Shown here: positions 44,247-54,895 of the stretch, in pieces | Position numbering within the stretch: position 1 is the stretch's first letter | How the letters are laid out: each line of letters opens with the position of its first letter | DNA from: Tupaia tana | Taxonomy: Eukaryota > Chordata > Mammalia > Scandentia > Tupaiidae | NCBI GenBank assembly: GCA_026018925.1 | Contig: JAKSZU010000013.1 | Span: 75,939,791 to 76,003,790 of the forward strand | Direction of reading: 5' to 3' | Length of the DNA: 64,000 bases | Translations under genes and position numbers: made by a program | The notes under the pieces: model-generated | The model's input: only the letters and a program-made list of their open reading frames with translations | Told to the model about the DNA's origin: nothing | Database searches by the model: none

Positions 44247-45215
44247 ATGACTAAGAACAATCGCAGAGGCTCCAGAAATATGAGCAACCAACAAAAGGCC
44301 TCTCCCTCAAGGGAAATCATCAAGCCTACATCACCCACAGTCAATACAATGGACGTCGTGGACATGTCTGATAAGGAATTCAGATTATTTGTAGTGACCA
44401 AACTAACTGAGATGGAAGAGAAAAGAGACAAGGAGCTCCAGGAGATGAGGAAGTCCTTCAATGACTTGAAAGAAGAAATGGATACCTTAAACAAGAACCA
44501 GATGGAACTTCTAGGAATGAAGAATGTGATACAGGAAATCAAAACCTCCCTTGAAACTACTAAAAGTAGGTTAGACCAGGCAGAAGATCGAATATCTAAC
44601 GTAGAAGACAAAACATCTGACCTAGAAAAAAGCATCAAGAAGATTGAGAAAACAACCATGAAAAATGAGGATAATATACGAGGAATACTGGATACTATCA
44701 AGCGCCCCAACATCCGGATAATAGGTATTCCAGAAGAGGAAGAAAATAATAAGGGCCTAGATAATTTATTCCATGAGATCCTGGAAGAAAACTTTCCAAA
44801 TCTAGAAAGGCACTCAAATATCCAGACCCAGGAAATACATAGGACCCCGGGTAGAATCAACCCAAGAAGATCCTCTCCAAGGCACATTATAGCCAGACTG
44901 GCAAAAACAACAGACAAAGACAAGATACTAAAGTTGGCAAGAGGGAAACGCCAGGTTACTTACAAAGGTCACCCCATCAGGCTAACATCGGATCTTTCGG
45001 CGGAAACAATGCAAGAAAGGAAAGAATGGGGAAGCATAGTAAAAGTGTTGAGTGAAAAACAATTTCAACCAAGAATATTATACCCGGCAAAATTATCTTT
45101 CATATGGGAAAAAAAGATAAAAACATTCTCGAATAAACAAAATTTGAAGGAATTTACCAACTCCACACCAGCTCTTCAAGAGGTTCTGAAGGGAGTATTA
45201 TACCAGGAAAACTAA
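44247..45215 (+). CDS. L1-B ORF1 protein (RNA-binding nucleic acid chaperone)
   Basis: 322 aa, intact. L1 ORF1 proteins form trimers that coat the L1 RNA in a cytoplasmic particle and act as nucleic-acid chaperones. By the known family layout, a basic N-terminus (about 1-45) precedes a long heptad-rich coiled coil (about 52-148, many Lys/Glu with Leu/Met/Ile spacing). An RRM-type domain follows (about 153-250, starting [13 protein letters not shown]), then a C-terminal domain (about 251-315, [27 protein letters not shown]). The length is close to the 338 aa of human ORF1p. The ATG at 44247 is taken because the same start is conserved in L1-A. A second in-frame ATG lies at codon 12. A 43-bp spacer with stops separates it from ORF2, as in other mammalian L1s. 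Confidence 0.95.
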   Translation: MTKNNRRGSRNMSNQQKASPSREIIKPTSPTVNTMDVVDMSDKEFRLFVVTKLTEMEEKRDKELQEMRKSFNDLKEEMDTLNKNQMELLGMKNVIQEIKTSLETTKSRLDQAEDRISNVEDKTSDLEKSIKKIEKTTMKNEDNIRGILDTIKRPNIRIIGIPEEEENNKGLDNLFHEILEENFPNLERHSNIQTQEIHRTPGRINPRRSSPRHIIARLAKTTDKDKILKLARGKRQVTYKGHPIRLTSDLSAETMQERKEWGSIVKVLSEKQFQPRILYPAKLSFIWEKKIKTFSNKQNLKEFTNSTPALQEVLKGVLYQEN

Positions 45216-45258
45216 AACATCAGAGACAGTTATACGAGAACAAAGAGCAACCAAGAAA

Positions 45259-48200
45259 ATGGCTCACTTAATGATAGGATCAGGTACGGAAATATCGATA
45301 ATTACATTGAATGTCAATGGATTAAATTCTCCAGTAAAGAGACATAGACTGGCTGACTGGATAAGAAAACAGAAACCCTCTATCTGTTGCCTACAAGAAA
45401 CTCACCTTATGGATAAAGACATACATAGACTAAAAGTCAAGGGCTGGAAAAAGATACTCCATGCAAATGGAAATCGAAAAAAGGCTGGAGTAGCGATATT
45501 GATCTCAGACAAAATAGATTTCAAGACAAAGACTGTAAGAAGAGACAAAGAAGGGCATTATATAATAGTAAATGGGGTAATCCAGCAAGAAGACATAACC
45601 CTTATAAATATCTATGCACCCAACTCAGGTGCGCCTAAATATGTGAAGGAAAGACTGTTGGAGCTAAAAGGAGAGATAGGGAGAAATACTATAATTGTTG
45701 GAGATCTCAACACCCCATTATCTCCTATAGACAGGTCTTCTAGACAGAAAATAAATAGAAAGATACAGGACTTAAATGATACTATAAATGGAATGGGCTT
45801 GACAGATATCTATAGAACTTTCCACCCTACATCCACAACATATACATTTTTCTCACCCCGACATGGAACCTTTTCAAAGATAGATCATATATTAGGACAC
45901 AAATCAAGCCTTTATAGATTCAAAGGCATAGAAACTGTACCCAGCATCTTCTCTGACCATGATGGAATTAAACTCAAGATTAATTTCAAGACACAACCCC
46001 GAAAATACACGAACACATGGAAACTGAACAACCTACTTCTGAATGACTTCTTCACTACTGAAGAAATTAAGGCTGAAATAAAAAAATTTATGGAAACTAA
46101 TGATAATGAGTACACAAGTGTCCAGAATCTATGGGACACAGCAAAAGCAGTCATAAGAGGAAAATTCATAGCAATTAGTGCACATAAGAAAAGGACAGAA
46201 AGATGGCAACTAGATAACTTATCATCATGCCTCAGAGAATTGGAAAAACAACAACAAACAAATCCCCAAAATGCCAGGCGAAAAGAAATAATAAAGGTTC
46301 GAGCAGAAATAAATGAAATAGAAAATAAACGAACCATACAGAAAATAAATGAAAGCAAAAGCTGGTTCTTTGAAAAGATTAACAAGATCGACACACCATT
46401 GGCTAGACTGATTAAGAAGAAGAAAGAAAGAAACCAGATTAATCAAATATGTGATGAAACAGGCAATATTACCACAGACATAGCAGAAATACAAAATATC
46501 ATTAGAGGATACTATGAGCAACTTTACGCCAACAAACAAGATAACCTGGAGGAGATGGACAAATTCCTGGATGCATATAATCTACCAAGATTGGATCAGG
46601 AAGACATAGAGAATCTGAATAGACCTATAACAAGCCAGGAGATTGAATCAGTAATAAATAACCTCCCAACAAAGAAAAGCCCAGGCCCAGATGGCTTCAC
46701 TTGTGAATTCTACAAAACTTTTAAGGAAGAGTTAACCCCTATCCTACTAAAATTATTTCTAAAGATTCAAAAGGAAGGAAACCTTCCAAATTCATTTTAT
46801 GAAGCCTCCATCATCCTCATCCCCAAAACAGATAAGGATATGACAAAAAAGGAAAACTACAGACCAATATCATTGATGAATATAGATGCGAAAATTCTCA
46901 ACAAAATACTCGCAAATCGTATCCAACAACATATAACAAAGATCATTCATCACGATCAGGTAGGCTTTATATCAGGGATGCAAGGATGGTTCAATATACG
47001 CAAGACCATAAATGTAATACACCACATTAACAGAAAGAAAGATAAAAACCATATGATCATCTCAATTGATGCGGAGAAAGCATTTGATAAATTACAGCAT
47101 CCTTTTATGATTAAGACTCTCAGTAAGATTGGTATAGAAGGGTCATTTCTCAACACAATAAAAGCCATCTATGAAAAACCTACAGCTAACATTATACTGA
47201 ATGGGGAAAAGCTGAAAGCTTTTCCTCTGAAAACAGGTACTAGGCAGGGCTGCCCACTTTCTCCACTGCTCTTTAATATAGTACTGGAAGTCTTAGCTAT
47301 TGCAATCAGAGAAGAGAACAATATTAAAGGCATTCGAATAGGCAAAGAAGAATTGAAAATATCTTTATTTGCAGATGACATGATGGTATACTTAGAAGAC
47401 CCAAAGGTATCCATGAAAAAACTGCTTGAAGTAATAAGTGAATACAGTAAAGTGGCAGGATACAAAATCAATATCCAAAAATCTATAGCATTTCTATTTA
47501 TGAACAACAAGTTGAACGAAGCAGAGCTGAAGAAAGGAATCCCTTTCACCGTAGCCACAAGGTGTATAAGATACCTAGGGATAAACCTAACTAAGAAAGT
47601 CAAAGATCTTTATAAAGAAAACTACGAAAATCTTAAAAGAGACATTGAAAGTGACATAAAAAAGTGGAAGGATATCCCATGCTCCTGGATTGGAAGAATT
47701 AACATAATCAAAATGGCAATTCTACCCAAATTAATCTACATGTTTAATGCAATTCCAATCGAAATACCAGAGATATTCTTCAGAGATCTAGAAAGGGCAA
47801 TCATAGAATTTGTCTGGAACCATAAAAGACCTCGTATTGCAAAAGCAATCCTGCGCAAGAAGAGTGGAGTAGGAGGCATATCACTCCCTGATCCCAAGAT
47901 ATACTATAAAGCTGTGGTCATCAAAACAGCATGGTATTGGCATAAAAACAGACAAGTGGACCAATGGAAGAGAATGGAGACCCCAGAAATAACCCCCAAA
48001 GCTTACAGCCAACTGATCTTTGACAAAGGATATCAGTCAATCCATTGGGAAAAGGAAAACATCTTTAGTAAATGGTGCTGGAAAAACTGGGTATCCACCT
48101 GCAGAAAGATGAAACTGAACCCCCATCTTTCACCACTAACAACAGTCAACTCAAAATGGATCAAAGATCTTAACCTAAAACCTCAAACAATAAAACTACT

Positions 48201-49221
48201 GGTGGAAAATGCTGGGGAAACTCGGGGGGACATTGGAGTAGGCAAAGACTTCTTAAATAAGACTCCCAAGGCACAGGCAATAATCCCTAAAATAGACAAG
48301 TGGGACTATATTAGACTAAGAAGTTTCTGCACAGCAAAGGACACAGTAACAAGTGTGAACCGACAACCCTCAGAATGGGAAAATATTTTTGTTAAATATG
48401 CCTCAGACAAGGGACTGATAACCAGAATACATAGGGAACTCAAGTGCCTTATGCGAAAAAAAATGATTAACCCAATTAAAAGGTGGGAAAATGAGCTGAA
48501 CAAAAGTCTCTCTAAGGAAGACATACGAATAGCCAAAAAGCATATGAGGAAATGCTCAACATCCCTCATCATAAGGGAGATGCAGATAAAAACTACAATG
48601 AGATACCACCTAACCCCTGTCAGAATGGCAAAGATTAAGAATATAAAAAGTGATAAGTGTTGGCGGGGATGTGGTGAAAAGGGAACCCTCCTACACTGTT
48701 GGTGGGAATGTAAACTAGTTCAACCACTGTGGAGAACAATATGGAGGTTCCTCAAAGATCTACAAATAGAACTACCATTCGATCCAGTAATCCCACTTCT
48801 GGGTATTTACCCAAAAGACAGGAGAACGCTCAGTCAGAAAAGTGCTTGCACATCAATGTTTATTGCAGCATTATTCACGATTGCCAAGACATGGAACCAA
48901 CCTAAATGTCCACAAACTGATGAATGGATTGGAAAAGTGTGGTATATATACTCTATGGAATACTACTCAGCCATAAAAAATAACAAGGCCCTGGAATTTG
49001 ATAGAAAGTGGTCAGATACGGAGGATATATTGCTGAGTGAAGTAAGCCAGGATATGAAAGAAAGATATTGTATGTATCCACTCAATATATACCGACTATC
49101 AGCATTCTATGATAGTGAAAAAAAATTGGAGGACATAAAAGCAGTGAAGGTACTTAATGAGAATAAGACAGTGTGGAATGGGGGAAGTGAAGAGAAGAGG
49201 ATAGAGAAAGATAACAAATGA
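45259..49221 (+). CDS. L1-B ORF2 protein (endonuclease and reverse transcriptase)
   Basis: 1320 aa, uninterrupted; human ORF2p is 1275 aa. The protein nicks target DNA and primes reverse transcription of L1 or SINE RNA there. The N-terminal APE-type endonuclease (about 10-240) shows N18/N20, catalytic E47 in QETHL, D149 and N151 in VGDLN, and S232-D233-H234. The reverse transcriptase (about 470-780) has SPGPDGF at 474-480, NYRPIS from 533, the first catalytic Asp D604 in [21 protein letters not shown], and the FADD box with D706 and D707. The C-terminal Cys motif is C1134-x3-C1138-x7-H1146-x4-C1151. No key residue is missing. Translation is probably by inefficient re-initiation after ORF1, as known for L1. 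The extra C-terminal length is a Lys/Glu-rich tail ending at 49221. Confidence 0.95.
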   Translation: MAHLMIGSGTEISIITLNVNGLNSPVKRHRLADWIRKQKPSICCLQETHLMDKDIHRLKVKGWKKILHANGNRKKAGVAILISDKIDFKTKTVRRDKEGHYIIVNGVIQQEDITLINIYAPNSGAPKYVKERLLELKGEIGRNTIIVGDLNTPLSPIDRSSRQKINRKIQDLNDTINGMGLTDIYRTFHPTSTTYTFFSPRHGTFSKIDHILGHKSSLYRFKGIETVPSIFSDHDGIKLKINFKTQPRKYTNTWKLNNLLLNDFFTTEEIKAEIKKFMETNDNEYTSVQNLWDTAKAVIRGKFIAISAHKKRTERWQLDNLSSCLRELEKQQQTNPQNARRKEIIKVRAEINEIENKRTIQKINESKSWFFEKINKIDTPLARLIKKKKERNQINQICDETGNITTDIAEIQNIIRGYYEQLYANKQDNLEEMDKFLDAYNLPRLDQEDIENLNRPITSQEIESVINNLPTKKSPGPDGFTCEFYKTFKEELTPILLKLFLKIQKEGNLPNSFYEASIILIPKTDKDMTKKENYRPISLMNIDAKILNKILANRIQQHITKIIHHDQVGFISGMQGWFNIRKTINVIHHINRKKDKNHMIISIDAEKAFDKLQHPFMIKTLSKIGIEGSFLNTIKAIYEKPTANIILNGEKLKAFPLKTGTRQGCPLSPLLFNIVLEVLAIAIREENNIKGIRIGKEELKISLFADDMMVYLEDPKVSMKKLLEVISEYSKVAGYKINIQKSIAFLFMNNKLNEAELKKGIPFTVATRCIRYLGINLTKKVKDLYKENYENLKRDIESDIKKWKDIPCSWIGRINIIKMAILPKLIYMFNAIPIEIPEIFFRDLERAIIEFVWNHKRPRIAKAILRKKSGVGGISLPDPKIYYKAVVIKTAWYWHKNRQVDQWKRMETPEITPKAYSQLIFDKGYQSIHWEKENIFSKWCWKNWVSTCRKMKLNPHLSPLTTVNSKWIKDLNLKPQTIKLLVENAGETRGDIGVGKDFLNKTPKAQAIIPKIDKWDYIRLRSFCTAKDTVTSVNRQPSEWENIFVKYASDKGLITRIHRELKCLMRKKMINPIKRWENELNKSLSKEDIRIAKKHMRKCSTSLIIREMQIKTTMRYHLTPVRMAKIKNIKSDKCWRGCGEKGTLLHCWWECKLVQPLWRTIWRFLKDLQIELPFDPVIPLLGIYPKDRRTLSQKSACTSMFIAALFTIAKTWNQPKCPQTDEWIGKVWYIYSMEYYSAIKNNKALEFDRKWSDTEDILLSEVSQDMKERYCMYPLNIYRLSAFYDSEKKLEDIKAVKVLNENKTVWNGGSEEKRIEKDNK

Positions 49222-49589
49222 ACAATAGAGAGGCAGGACATTAGTGAGAAACAGATATGGCTTATTAACTGTTGATGTTGACATGTATAGTATTCTCAAC
49301 TGGATTTGTCTGAGAAGTATTTCATGATGGGCAAAGTATTTGTACAAGCAACATGAGAAATAGCGATGGACTGTCTTAAAAAATAATTAGAATAATAATA
49401 ATGATTGGGGAAAACATAGAAAAGATATTGAATGTTGAAGCGGGGAGATTAATGTCTCTGTACTGACTGACATGCATGGCATTCCCTTTTGAAAAAGTAA
49501 TGTAATACAATGTAAAGTTATATGTAATTCAATGTAATATAAAGAAGAATATGATGATAATAAAAAAAAAAGAGAAAAAAAAAAAAAAA
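49222..49589 (+). other. L1-B 3' UTR and A-tail
   Basis: About 340 bp of A-rich, non-coding sequence with repeated TGTAATACAATGTAAAG-like segments. AATAAA at 49559-49564 overlaps the start of the interrupted A-tail. L1-A shares its last ~100 bp at 50791-50870; the minus-strand insert at 42450 does not. Confidence 0.9.
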
Positions 49590-50240
49590 AAAAGTAGGTT
49601 AGACCAGGCAGAATATTGAATCTTTAACATATAAGACAAAATATCTGACCTAGAAAAAGTATGAAGAAGATTGAGAAAACAACCATGAAAAATGAGGATA
49701 ATATACAAGGAATACTGGATAACATCAAGTGCCCCAACATCTGGATAATTGGTATTCCAAAAAAGGAAGAAAATAATAAGGGCCTAGATAATTTATTTCA
49801 TGAAATCCTGGAAGAAAACTTTCCAAACCTAGAAAGGCATTCAAATATCCAGACCCAAGAAATACATAGGACTTCGAGTAGAATCAGCCCAAGAAGATCC
49901 TCTCCAAGGCATATCATAGCCAAACTGGCAAAAACAACAGACAGACAAGATACTAAAGTTGGCAAGAGGGAAACGTCAAGTTACTTACAAAGGTCACCCC
50001 ATCAGGCTAACATTGGATCTCTCAGCAGAAACAATGCAGGCAAGGAAAGAATGGGGAAGCATAGTCAAAGTGTTGAGTGAGAAACAATTTCAACCAAGAA
50101 TACTATACCCGGCAAAATTATCTTTCATATGGGAAAAAAAGATAAAAACATTCTCGAATAAACAAAATTTGAAGGAATTTACCAACTCCAGACCAGCTCT
50201 TCAAGAGGTTCTGAAGGGAGTACTATACCAGGAAAACTAA
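49590..50240 (+). pseudogene. L1-A ORF1, 3' fragment with frameshifts
   Basis: Continues ORF1 from the TSD onward and matches L1-B ORF1 from about residue 107 to the end. Frame breaks: a stop-containing stretch near 49615-49650, a lost base in CTAGAAAAAGTATGAAG, and a 2-bp loss at 49939-49950 (ACAGACAGACAAG against ACAGACAAAGACAAG). The C-terminal domain is readable in a different frame (49959-50240). Confidence 0.92.
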
Positions 50241-50286
50241 AATAATCAGACAGACAGTTATACAAGAACAAAAAGCAACCAAGAAA

Positions 50287-50388
50287 ATGGCTCACTTAAT
50301 GATAGAATTAGGTATGGAAGAATCGGTAATTACACTGAATGCCAGTGGATTAAATTCTCCAATTAAGAGACATAGACTGGCTGAATGG

Positions 50389-50438
<50 letters not shown>

Positions 50439-50790
50439 AGAAATCCTCTATCTGTTGCCTACAAGAAACTCACCTTATGGATAAAGATATACATAGACTA
50501 AAAGTAAAGGGCTGGAAAAAGATATTCCATGCAAATGGAAATCAAAAAAGGGCTGGAGTAGCAATAGTGATCTCAGACAAAATAGATTTCAAGACAAAGA
50601 CTGTAAGAAGTGACAAAGAAGGGCATTATATAATAGTAAATGGGGTAATCCAGCAAGAAGACATAACCCTTATAAATATCTATGCACCCAACTCAGGTGC
50701 ACCTAAATATGTGAAGGAAAGACTGCTGGAGCTAAAAGGAGAGATAGGGAGAAATACTATAACTGTTGGAGATCTCAACACCCCATTATC
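50287..50790 (+). pseudogene. L1-A ORF2, endonuclease fragment only
   Basis: Starts MAHLMIELGMEESVITLNASG and keeps QKRAGVAIVISDKID and VGDLNTPLS from the endonuclease. It is split by a 46-A run after codon 35 and ends at CCATTATCCC, where sequence jumps to the 3' UTR. The rest of the endonuclease, the whole RT and the Cys motif are absent, so it is non-functional. Confidence 0.92.
50392..50437. repeat. Poly-A run of 46 within L1-A ORF2
   Basis: At the equivalent site L1-B has only AAGAAAACAG. The pure A46 run replaces or expands this point in the endonuclease coding sequence. Confidence 0.95.
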
Positions 50791-50866
50791 CCTTTTGAAA
50801 AAGCAATGTAATACACTGTAAAGTTATATGTAATCCAATGTAATATAAAGAAGATTATGATGATAA

Positions 50867-50900
<34 letters not shown>
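50791..50900 (+). other. L1-A 3' UTR end and (AAAT)n tail
   Basis: TTTTGAAAAAGCAATGTAAT to AAGAAGATTATGATGATAAT matches the end of the L1-B 3' UTR with few changes, then about eight AAAT units. Confidence 0.92.
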
Positions 50901-50901
<1 letters not shown>

Positions 50902-51024
50902 GAAAGAATAGAAGCTAGCATTGGCTACTCTTAAGGAACAGTCCAGGACAGAAGAATCAATTGGTAGACCCAATTCAGTATGGGAGTTGAAACTCATATG
51001 ACATAATTCAAATTCATTATTATT

Positions 51025-51282
51025 TTATTTTCAGACTTTTTTTTTTTTTTTGCTATAGAGTATGAGTACTTGCCAGAGAGACATAAAGACAGAAAGTGGG
51101 AAATCACCACCCAGGGAAGAAGACCATGCAACTGTCCCTTCTCCTCCATTCTTCTTTCAGGATTTTAGGCACATATGCACGCACGCCCCACATGAATTTT
51201 AAGCCGCCAAGTCTGGCACTTGAACTGTGGTTGACTAAATGGAAGTCCAGTGAAATAACTATTATGCCATCTGCTTGTCCCC
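51025..51282 (-). repeat. tRNA-derived SINE, long form, with TSD
   Basis: Poly-T, TTGCTATAGAGTATGAG, CACCACCCAGGGAAGAAG, CGCCAAGTCTGGCAC, and a head complement ending CTGCTTGTCCCC. TSD AAATTCATTATT at 51010-51021 and 51283-51294. Confidence 0.9.
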
Positions 51283-51899
51283 AAATTCATTATTCTTAAA
51301 GCTTCAGAGGATCCAAGATAGTTAGGAACCTCCCTCTTAAAAATGCTCTCAGAGGAGACTCTCAAACCTGACAGAAAATTAACTCTACTAATGTGCTACT
51401 AAGGTAGCAGATGGTCACAAACAAGATAGCTGTGACAAATCAACAAATTACCTCCTGGGACATAACAAATTAGCATGCCTGAAGCTGACCTAGGAAAAGT
51501 TCTAGCAATGTGGCTCTTTACGCTGCCAAGAATGATGGGAGCATGCTCCCAGATACAGCTGAGGCTATTTCTCAGCAGAGACGTTAGCAAGCACTGATGC
51601 AAAACGCTCACGAGACAATTCTGCAACTCGATGAAGCTTTGCTTATGGGAAGGATGAATACTACTTGGCAAACTTGGTTATTGACAGTTAAGATGCAATG
51701 ATGGGCTAAGTAGCCTTGCTTGGGAGGATAGAAAAAAAAATAAAGAGTAATCAGACATAAACCTTCTCAAACATAAATTGCTCACATGTTAAGGCAGAGA
51801 CCTCAGAGTGAGATGATGAGTGAGGGTACACTCTCCATCCTGTGGGATTAAGGAAACTAACTCTGACTAGGATTTAGAAGATGGAAAAACTGAGTTAGA
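51283..51899. other. Unique-looking sequence
   Basis: No repeat recognised. The 90-codon minus ORF (51399-51671) has no recognisable domain. Confidence 0.35.
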
Positions 51900-52035
51900 G
51901 CAGTGATTCTCAAACCATACTGTTTATGTGAATCACCTAAGGATCTAGTTAGAAATGCAGATTCTGATTCTGTATTTCTCACATGCTTTGCAGAGAATGC
52001 TATTCAGGGACGACGTTGTAAGTAACACAGGGACG
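51900..52035 (+). mobile_element. MER5A-type hAT fragment
   Basis: GCAGTGATTCTCAAACCATAC, GTGAATCACCTAAGGATC, GTTAGAAATGCAGATTCTG. The order is as in MER5A, with the 3' half worn. Confidence 0.8.
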
Positions 52036-52336
52036 GAAGTTCAGACAGGGAAAATAACCTCACATTCCTAGATAGCCCCACACATCAGACAGCTAGTTTT
52101 CAGTTTTGTTTAATTTCTAAAGAAGACAACATCTCTAAAGTTCATGACTTACTTGTGGTTTATTTTCTGCTGCCATTGTCTCTCTGCTGTAGCTGGTGCC
52201 CTTGAAACACAAACAGCCAGGCCCCTACACGCTCCTAAGGCATGTCAGGTGCTCAACATTCCCTGAGACTGCAGCACAGGCTGATATGGAGTCATGAACA
52301 GGAATAGATGAGACTTTAACCTCTCTGCTATTATTA
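52036..52336. other. Unique-looking sequence
   Basis: About 300 bp with nothing recognised. Confidence 0.3.
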
Positions 52337-52480
52337 TCGGGTTGGGCCAAAAGTATTGCATTTCTGGTGCTAAGTTGGGAAAGTTTTTGCATACAAATGG
52401 TATAGATAAATGTAATGTGCTAAAATGTTTAACCTAACTTTTACTAAATTCACTATACCGTTTCTTCCTAGATAGTGACA
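52337..52480 (+). mobile_element. Possible mariner-like inverted terminal repeat remnant
   Basis: CGGGTTGGGCCAAAAGTATT resembles the terminal sequence of mariner-type elements (TTGGTGCAAAAGTAATT-like). I could not find a matching opposite terminus, so the 3' limit is arbitrary. Confidence 0.4.
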
Positions 52481-53740
52481 AGTTTAAAATGAAAAATTAA
52501 TCACAAAAATAGCATATAAGAATTGTGATAAATTTCTCCAAAAGATTGAATTTGTATAAAGTGGGGAATGTTGCTGCTGACCGTACATGTTATTTAGACA
52601 TAAGTTCACCTGTCATAGATGCCAACACGCATCTGAATGTAAAGGTGGGCTCCTCCAGATGCTACCTTCAGCGGGTGTATCAAAAAAGCTGCAGGTTTTC
52701 TCCAGACTGCTCCTTGAACAGGTGTTTCAGACAACATCTGCTTTTTCCTGCTCATAAAACATTAATTGAAGTCCTCTCTACACTAACAGTTTAGTTATCC
52801 GATGCTCATTTGGCTCAGGTTTATTTGAAGCTCTACAGAATGAGTCATTCCAGTTTAAGATTAAAAGCCATGCCTGTTGAGAAACAGTGAATAACAAGTC
52901 ACCTATCATAATTACAATCTTTTCAGAAAATGTTCTGTTTTAGATTTCTTTTTGGCAATCAGATAATCTTTTGTAAACTGATATTCTCTGCAAAAATGAT
53001 AGGCAATCTTTGTGCTATAATATAGTCTGAAAAATTAGTGATATCTTTACATACACTTTTAAAATTCTGTGTACTTTAGGTTAGAGGAGAATTTCTAGAT
53101 TTTAGAGTTCATGAATCAACACGATTTAAAAGATATTTTGAAGAACTGGTATAGGTTGTCAGCTTTTAGTTTTCTAATTAATTATTTTTAAATGAAAAAG
53201 TATTCTCAACCACTAGCTCTGTCACCATAATTTCATCAAAGAAACAATAAGTTAATGGTAAAAGATAGAAAATTGGAATAATACCCTTTCAGATAGAAGA
53301 AGTTCTGTATGCTGAATAAATTTAACTTTTCGGTAACCTTACTGTTTATTGGTTTTCTCCTTTTCATCTTGGATCCTTCACTGATATTAACTTTCCCCCC
53401 TCTTTTGCCTCCTTGCCTATCTATATCACCCATAATTTAAGATTCAAGCATTTTACCACCTACTGGCAGCTAATAGTGGTGAATTCAAACCTAGACCTCT
53501 GATTTTTACTTTTCCATGCAACCTCCTGGTAGCAACCTTAATGAAAATTTTCTTCTTTTTTGTAGTTATTTTCGTTTAAGTTTAACAAATAGGAAGATTT
53601 TGGCCTCTAACCTGAAAAATATTGGCAAACTCTTGCCTCTTGATTATACCAACTTAAGTCAAATACTTATCACCCCTAATATGTTTTTTTGAATTGTCCC
53701 TTAATTTCTACCCATAAGTTCTGTTTTGTTTTAGTCTGTA
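52481..53740. other. Mostly unique sequence; possible MIR fragment at 53450-53530
   Basis: At 53450-53530, GGTGAATTCAAACCTAGACC followed by CTGATTTTTACTTTTCC resembles a MIR 3' fragment. Nothing else was recognised, including in the 89-codon plus ORF at 52525-52794. Confidence 0.35.
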
Positions 53741-53746
53741 TTAGTC

Positions 53747-54222
53747 AAAGTTCTCTAGAGAAATAAATCAGATAGATAGATAGGTAAATAGAGATAAAAA
53801 TATATAAAGACATTTATAATAGGATAATAATGGGCTTACCAATTACGGAGGCCCAGAAGTACCATAATAAATCATCTGCAAGATGGAAGTCTGGGAAAGT
53901 TGAGGGTGTCATTCACTCACAAGGACTGAGGACCAGGAGCTCCAATATCTAAAGCCAGGAGAAGATGAATATCTCAGGTTATAAAGATAAAGCAAGAGAG
54001 TATGACCCTTCCTCTACCATTTTGTTCTATTCTGGCAACCTCCAATGAATTAGATAATGCCTCCTTTCCGTGGTGAGGGCTGACATTCTTTATTAGGTTC
54101 ACCAAATCAAATGCTAATCTCTTACAGAAACACTTTCAGAGGCAAACCCAGAAAGAATGTTTTTCCAACTATCTGAGTATCCCTTAACCAAGTAAAGTTG
54201 ACACATAAAATAAACCATCACA
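53747..54222 (-). mobile_element. ERVL-type (MLT2-like) solo LTR
   Basis: Minus-strand ends fit an LTR: it begins TGTATTAGTCAAAGTTCTC and finishes GTTGACACATAAAATAAACC, then ATCAC. Inside are GGGCTTACCAATTACGGAGG, AGGACCAGGAGCTCCAATAT, TTTGTTCTATTCTGGCAACC and AAATGCTAATCTCTTACAG. No internal viral genes are present. The subfamily is from memory. Confidence 0.75.
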
Positions 54223-54482
54223 TGAAACCAGCAGATGGCGCTATGGTTACGTCGCTGGACTCCTATGTAGTGGACTGCAGTTTGAGTTCTGGACCTGGTG
54301 GTTTAAAACTCAGGTTAGGCGTGTGTGCATGTGTGTTCAAAATCCTGAGAGGAGAAAGGAGGAGAAGGAATTGCGGCATGGCCATCCCCCTGGAGGGGGA
54401 AGTGATTTCTCACTTTCTATCTCTTTGTCTCTGTCTTTCTGGTAAGTGCATGCACCCTATAAGAAAAAAACAAACAAACAAA

Positions 54483-54513
<31 letters not shown>

Positions 54514-54535
54514 TCTGAAAAGAAAAAAAAAAATC
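54223..54535 (+). repeat. tRNA-derived SINE, long form, long A/C-rich tail
   Basis: GAAACCAGCAGATGGCGCTA head directly at the LTR edge, GGACCTGGTGGTTTAAAACT, CCCCCTGGAGGGGGAAGTG, then a tail of repeated AAACAAACAAAC units and poly-A to 54535. Confidence 0.9.
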
Positions 54536-54561
54536 ACAGAGTTTAAAACTGAAAATTTAGG

Positions 54562-54842
54562 AGACCAGCAGTTAGTGTAATGGTTATGCTGCTGAACTCC
54601 CATGTAGTCCACCGCGGTTCGAGTCCCGGACCTGTGGCTTAAACTCACACCAAGTATGTATGCATGCATGCCCAAGATCCTGAGAAAAGAATAGAGGAGA
54701 AGGGATTGTGGTGTGGCCATCCCCTGGGGAGTGGGGGGTTGACTTCTCGCTTTCTATCTCTCTTTCTCTCTCTGTCTTTCTGGCGAGCACACACGCCCTA
54801 TAGCAAAAACCTACCCCCCCCCAAAAAAAAAAAAAAAAAAAA
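54562..54842 (+). repeat. tRNA-derived SINE, long form, exact B box
   Basis: GACCAGCAGTTAGTGTAATGG head and an exact consensus B box GGTTCGAGTCC (54616-54626). TSD AACTGAAAATTTAG and AACGGAAAATTTAG flank it. It ends CCTACCCCCCCC then A22. Confidence 0.92.
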
Positions 54843-54895
54843 AAACGGAAAATTTAGATTTCATATCAATCTGTCTTTAAAAATAATTTGAAAGC

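Larger units (their letters stand above)
43445..49589 (+). mobile_element. L1-B: full-length L1 with both ORFs intact
   Basis: About 6.1 kb: 5' UTR with three monomers (43445-43918) and a further ~330-bp non-monomeric leader, ORF1, a 43-bp spacer, ORF2, a ~340-bp 3' UTR and an interrupted A-tail (49562-49589). The TSD AAAGTAGGTTA stands before the first monomer (43434-43444) and after the tail (49591-49601). It lies in the ORF1 of L1-A. Intact frames, CpG-rich monomers and the clean TSD all suggest recent insertion and possible activity. Confidence 0.95.
41945..50900 (+). mobile_element. L1-A: older L1, interrupted twice and internally deleted
   Basis: The pieces in order are: 5' UTR (41945-42449), a minus-strand L1 insert (42450-43033), the rest of the 5' UTR and the ORF1 start (43034-43444), the full-length L1-B insert (43445-49589), the rest of ORF1 and the ORF2 endonuclease start (49590-50790), then a direct jump to the last ~110 bp of 3' UTR with an (AAAT)n tail (50791-50900). 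The flanks AAGAAGACTAAG and AAGAAAGAATAGAAG may be a worn TSD. Without its inserts and deletion it would parallel L1-B throughout. Confidence 0.88.

Noticed and set aside
44210-44923. 237-codon minus-strand ORF opposite L1-B ORF1
   Set aside because: It is the antisense of a coiled-coil-coding, A-rich sequence, which often leaves the complement open. No known domain; L1 ORF1 on the plus strand explains the sequence.
45912-46539. Minus-strand ORFs of 104-160 codons inside L1-B ORF2
   Set aside because: Shadow frames of ORF2. Hydrophobic-looking translations arise from the complement of A-rich codons.
50287-50484. Lys-rich C-terminal tail of a 65-codon protein
   Set aside because: The lysines are translation of the 46-A run in dead L1-A ORF2.
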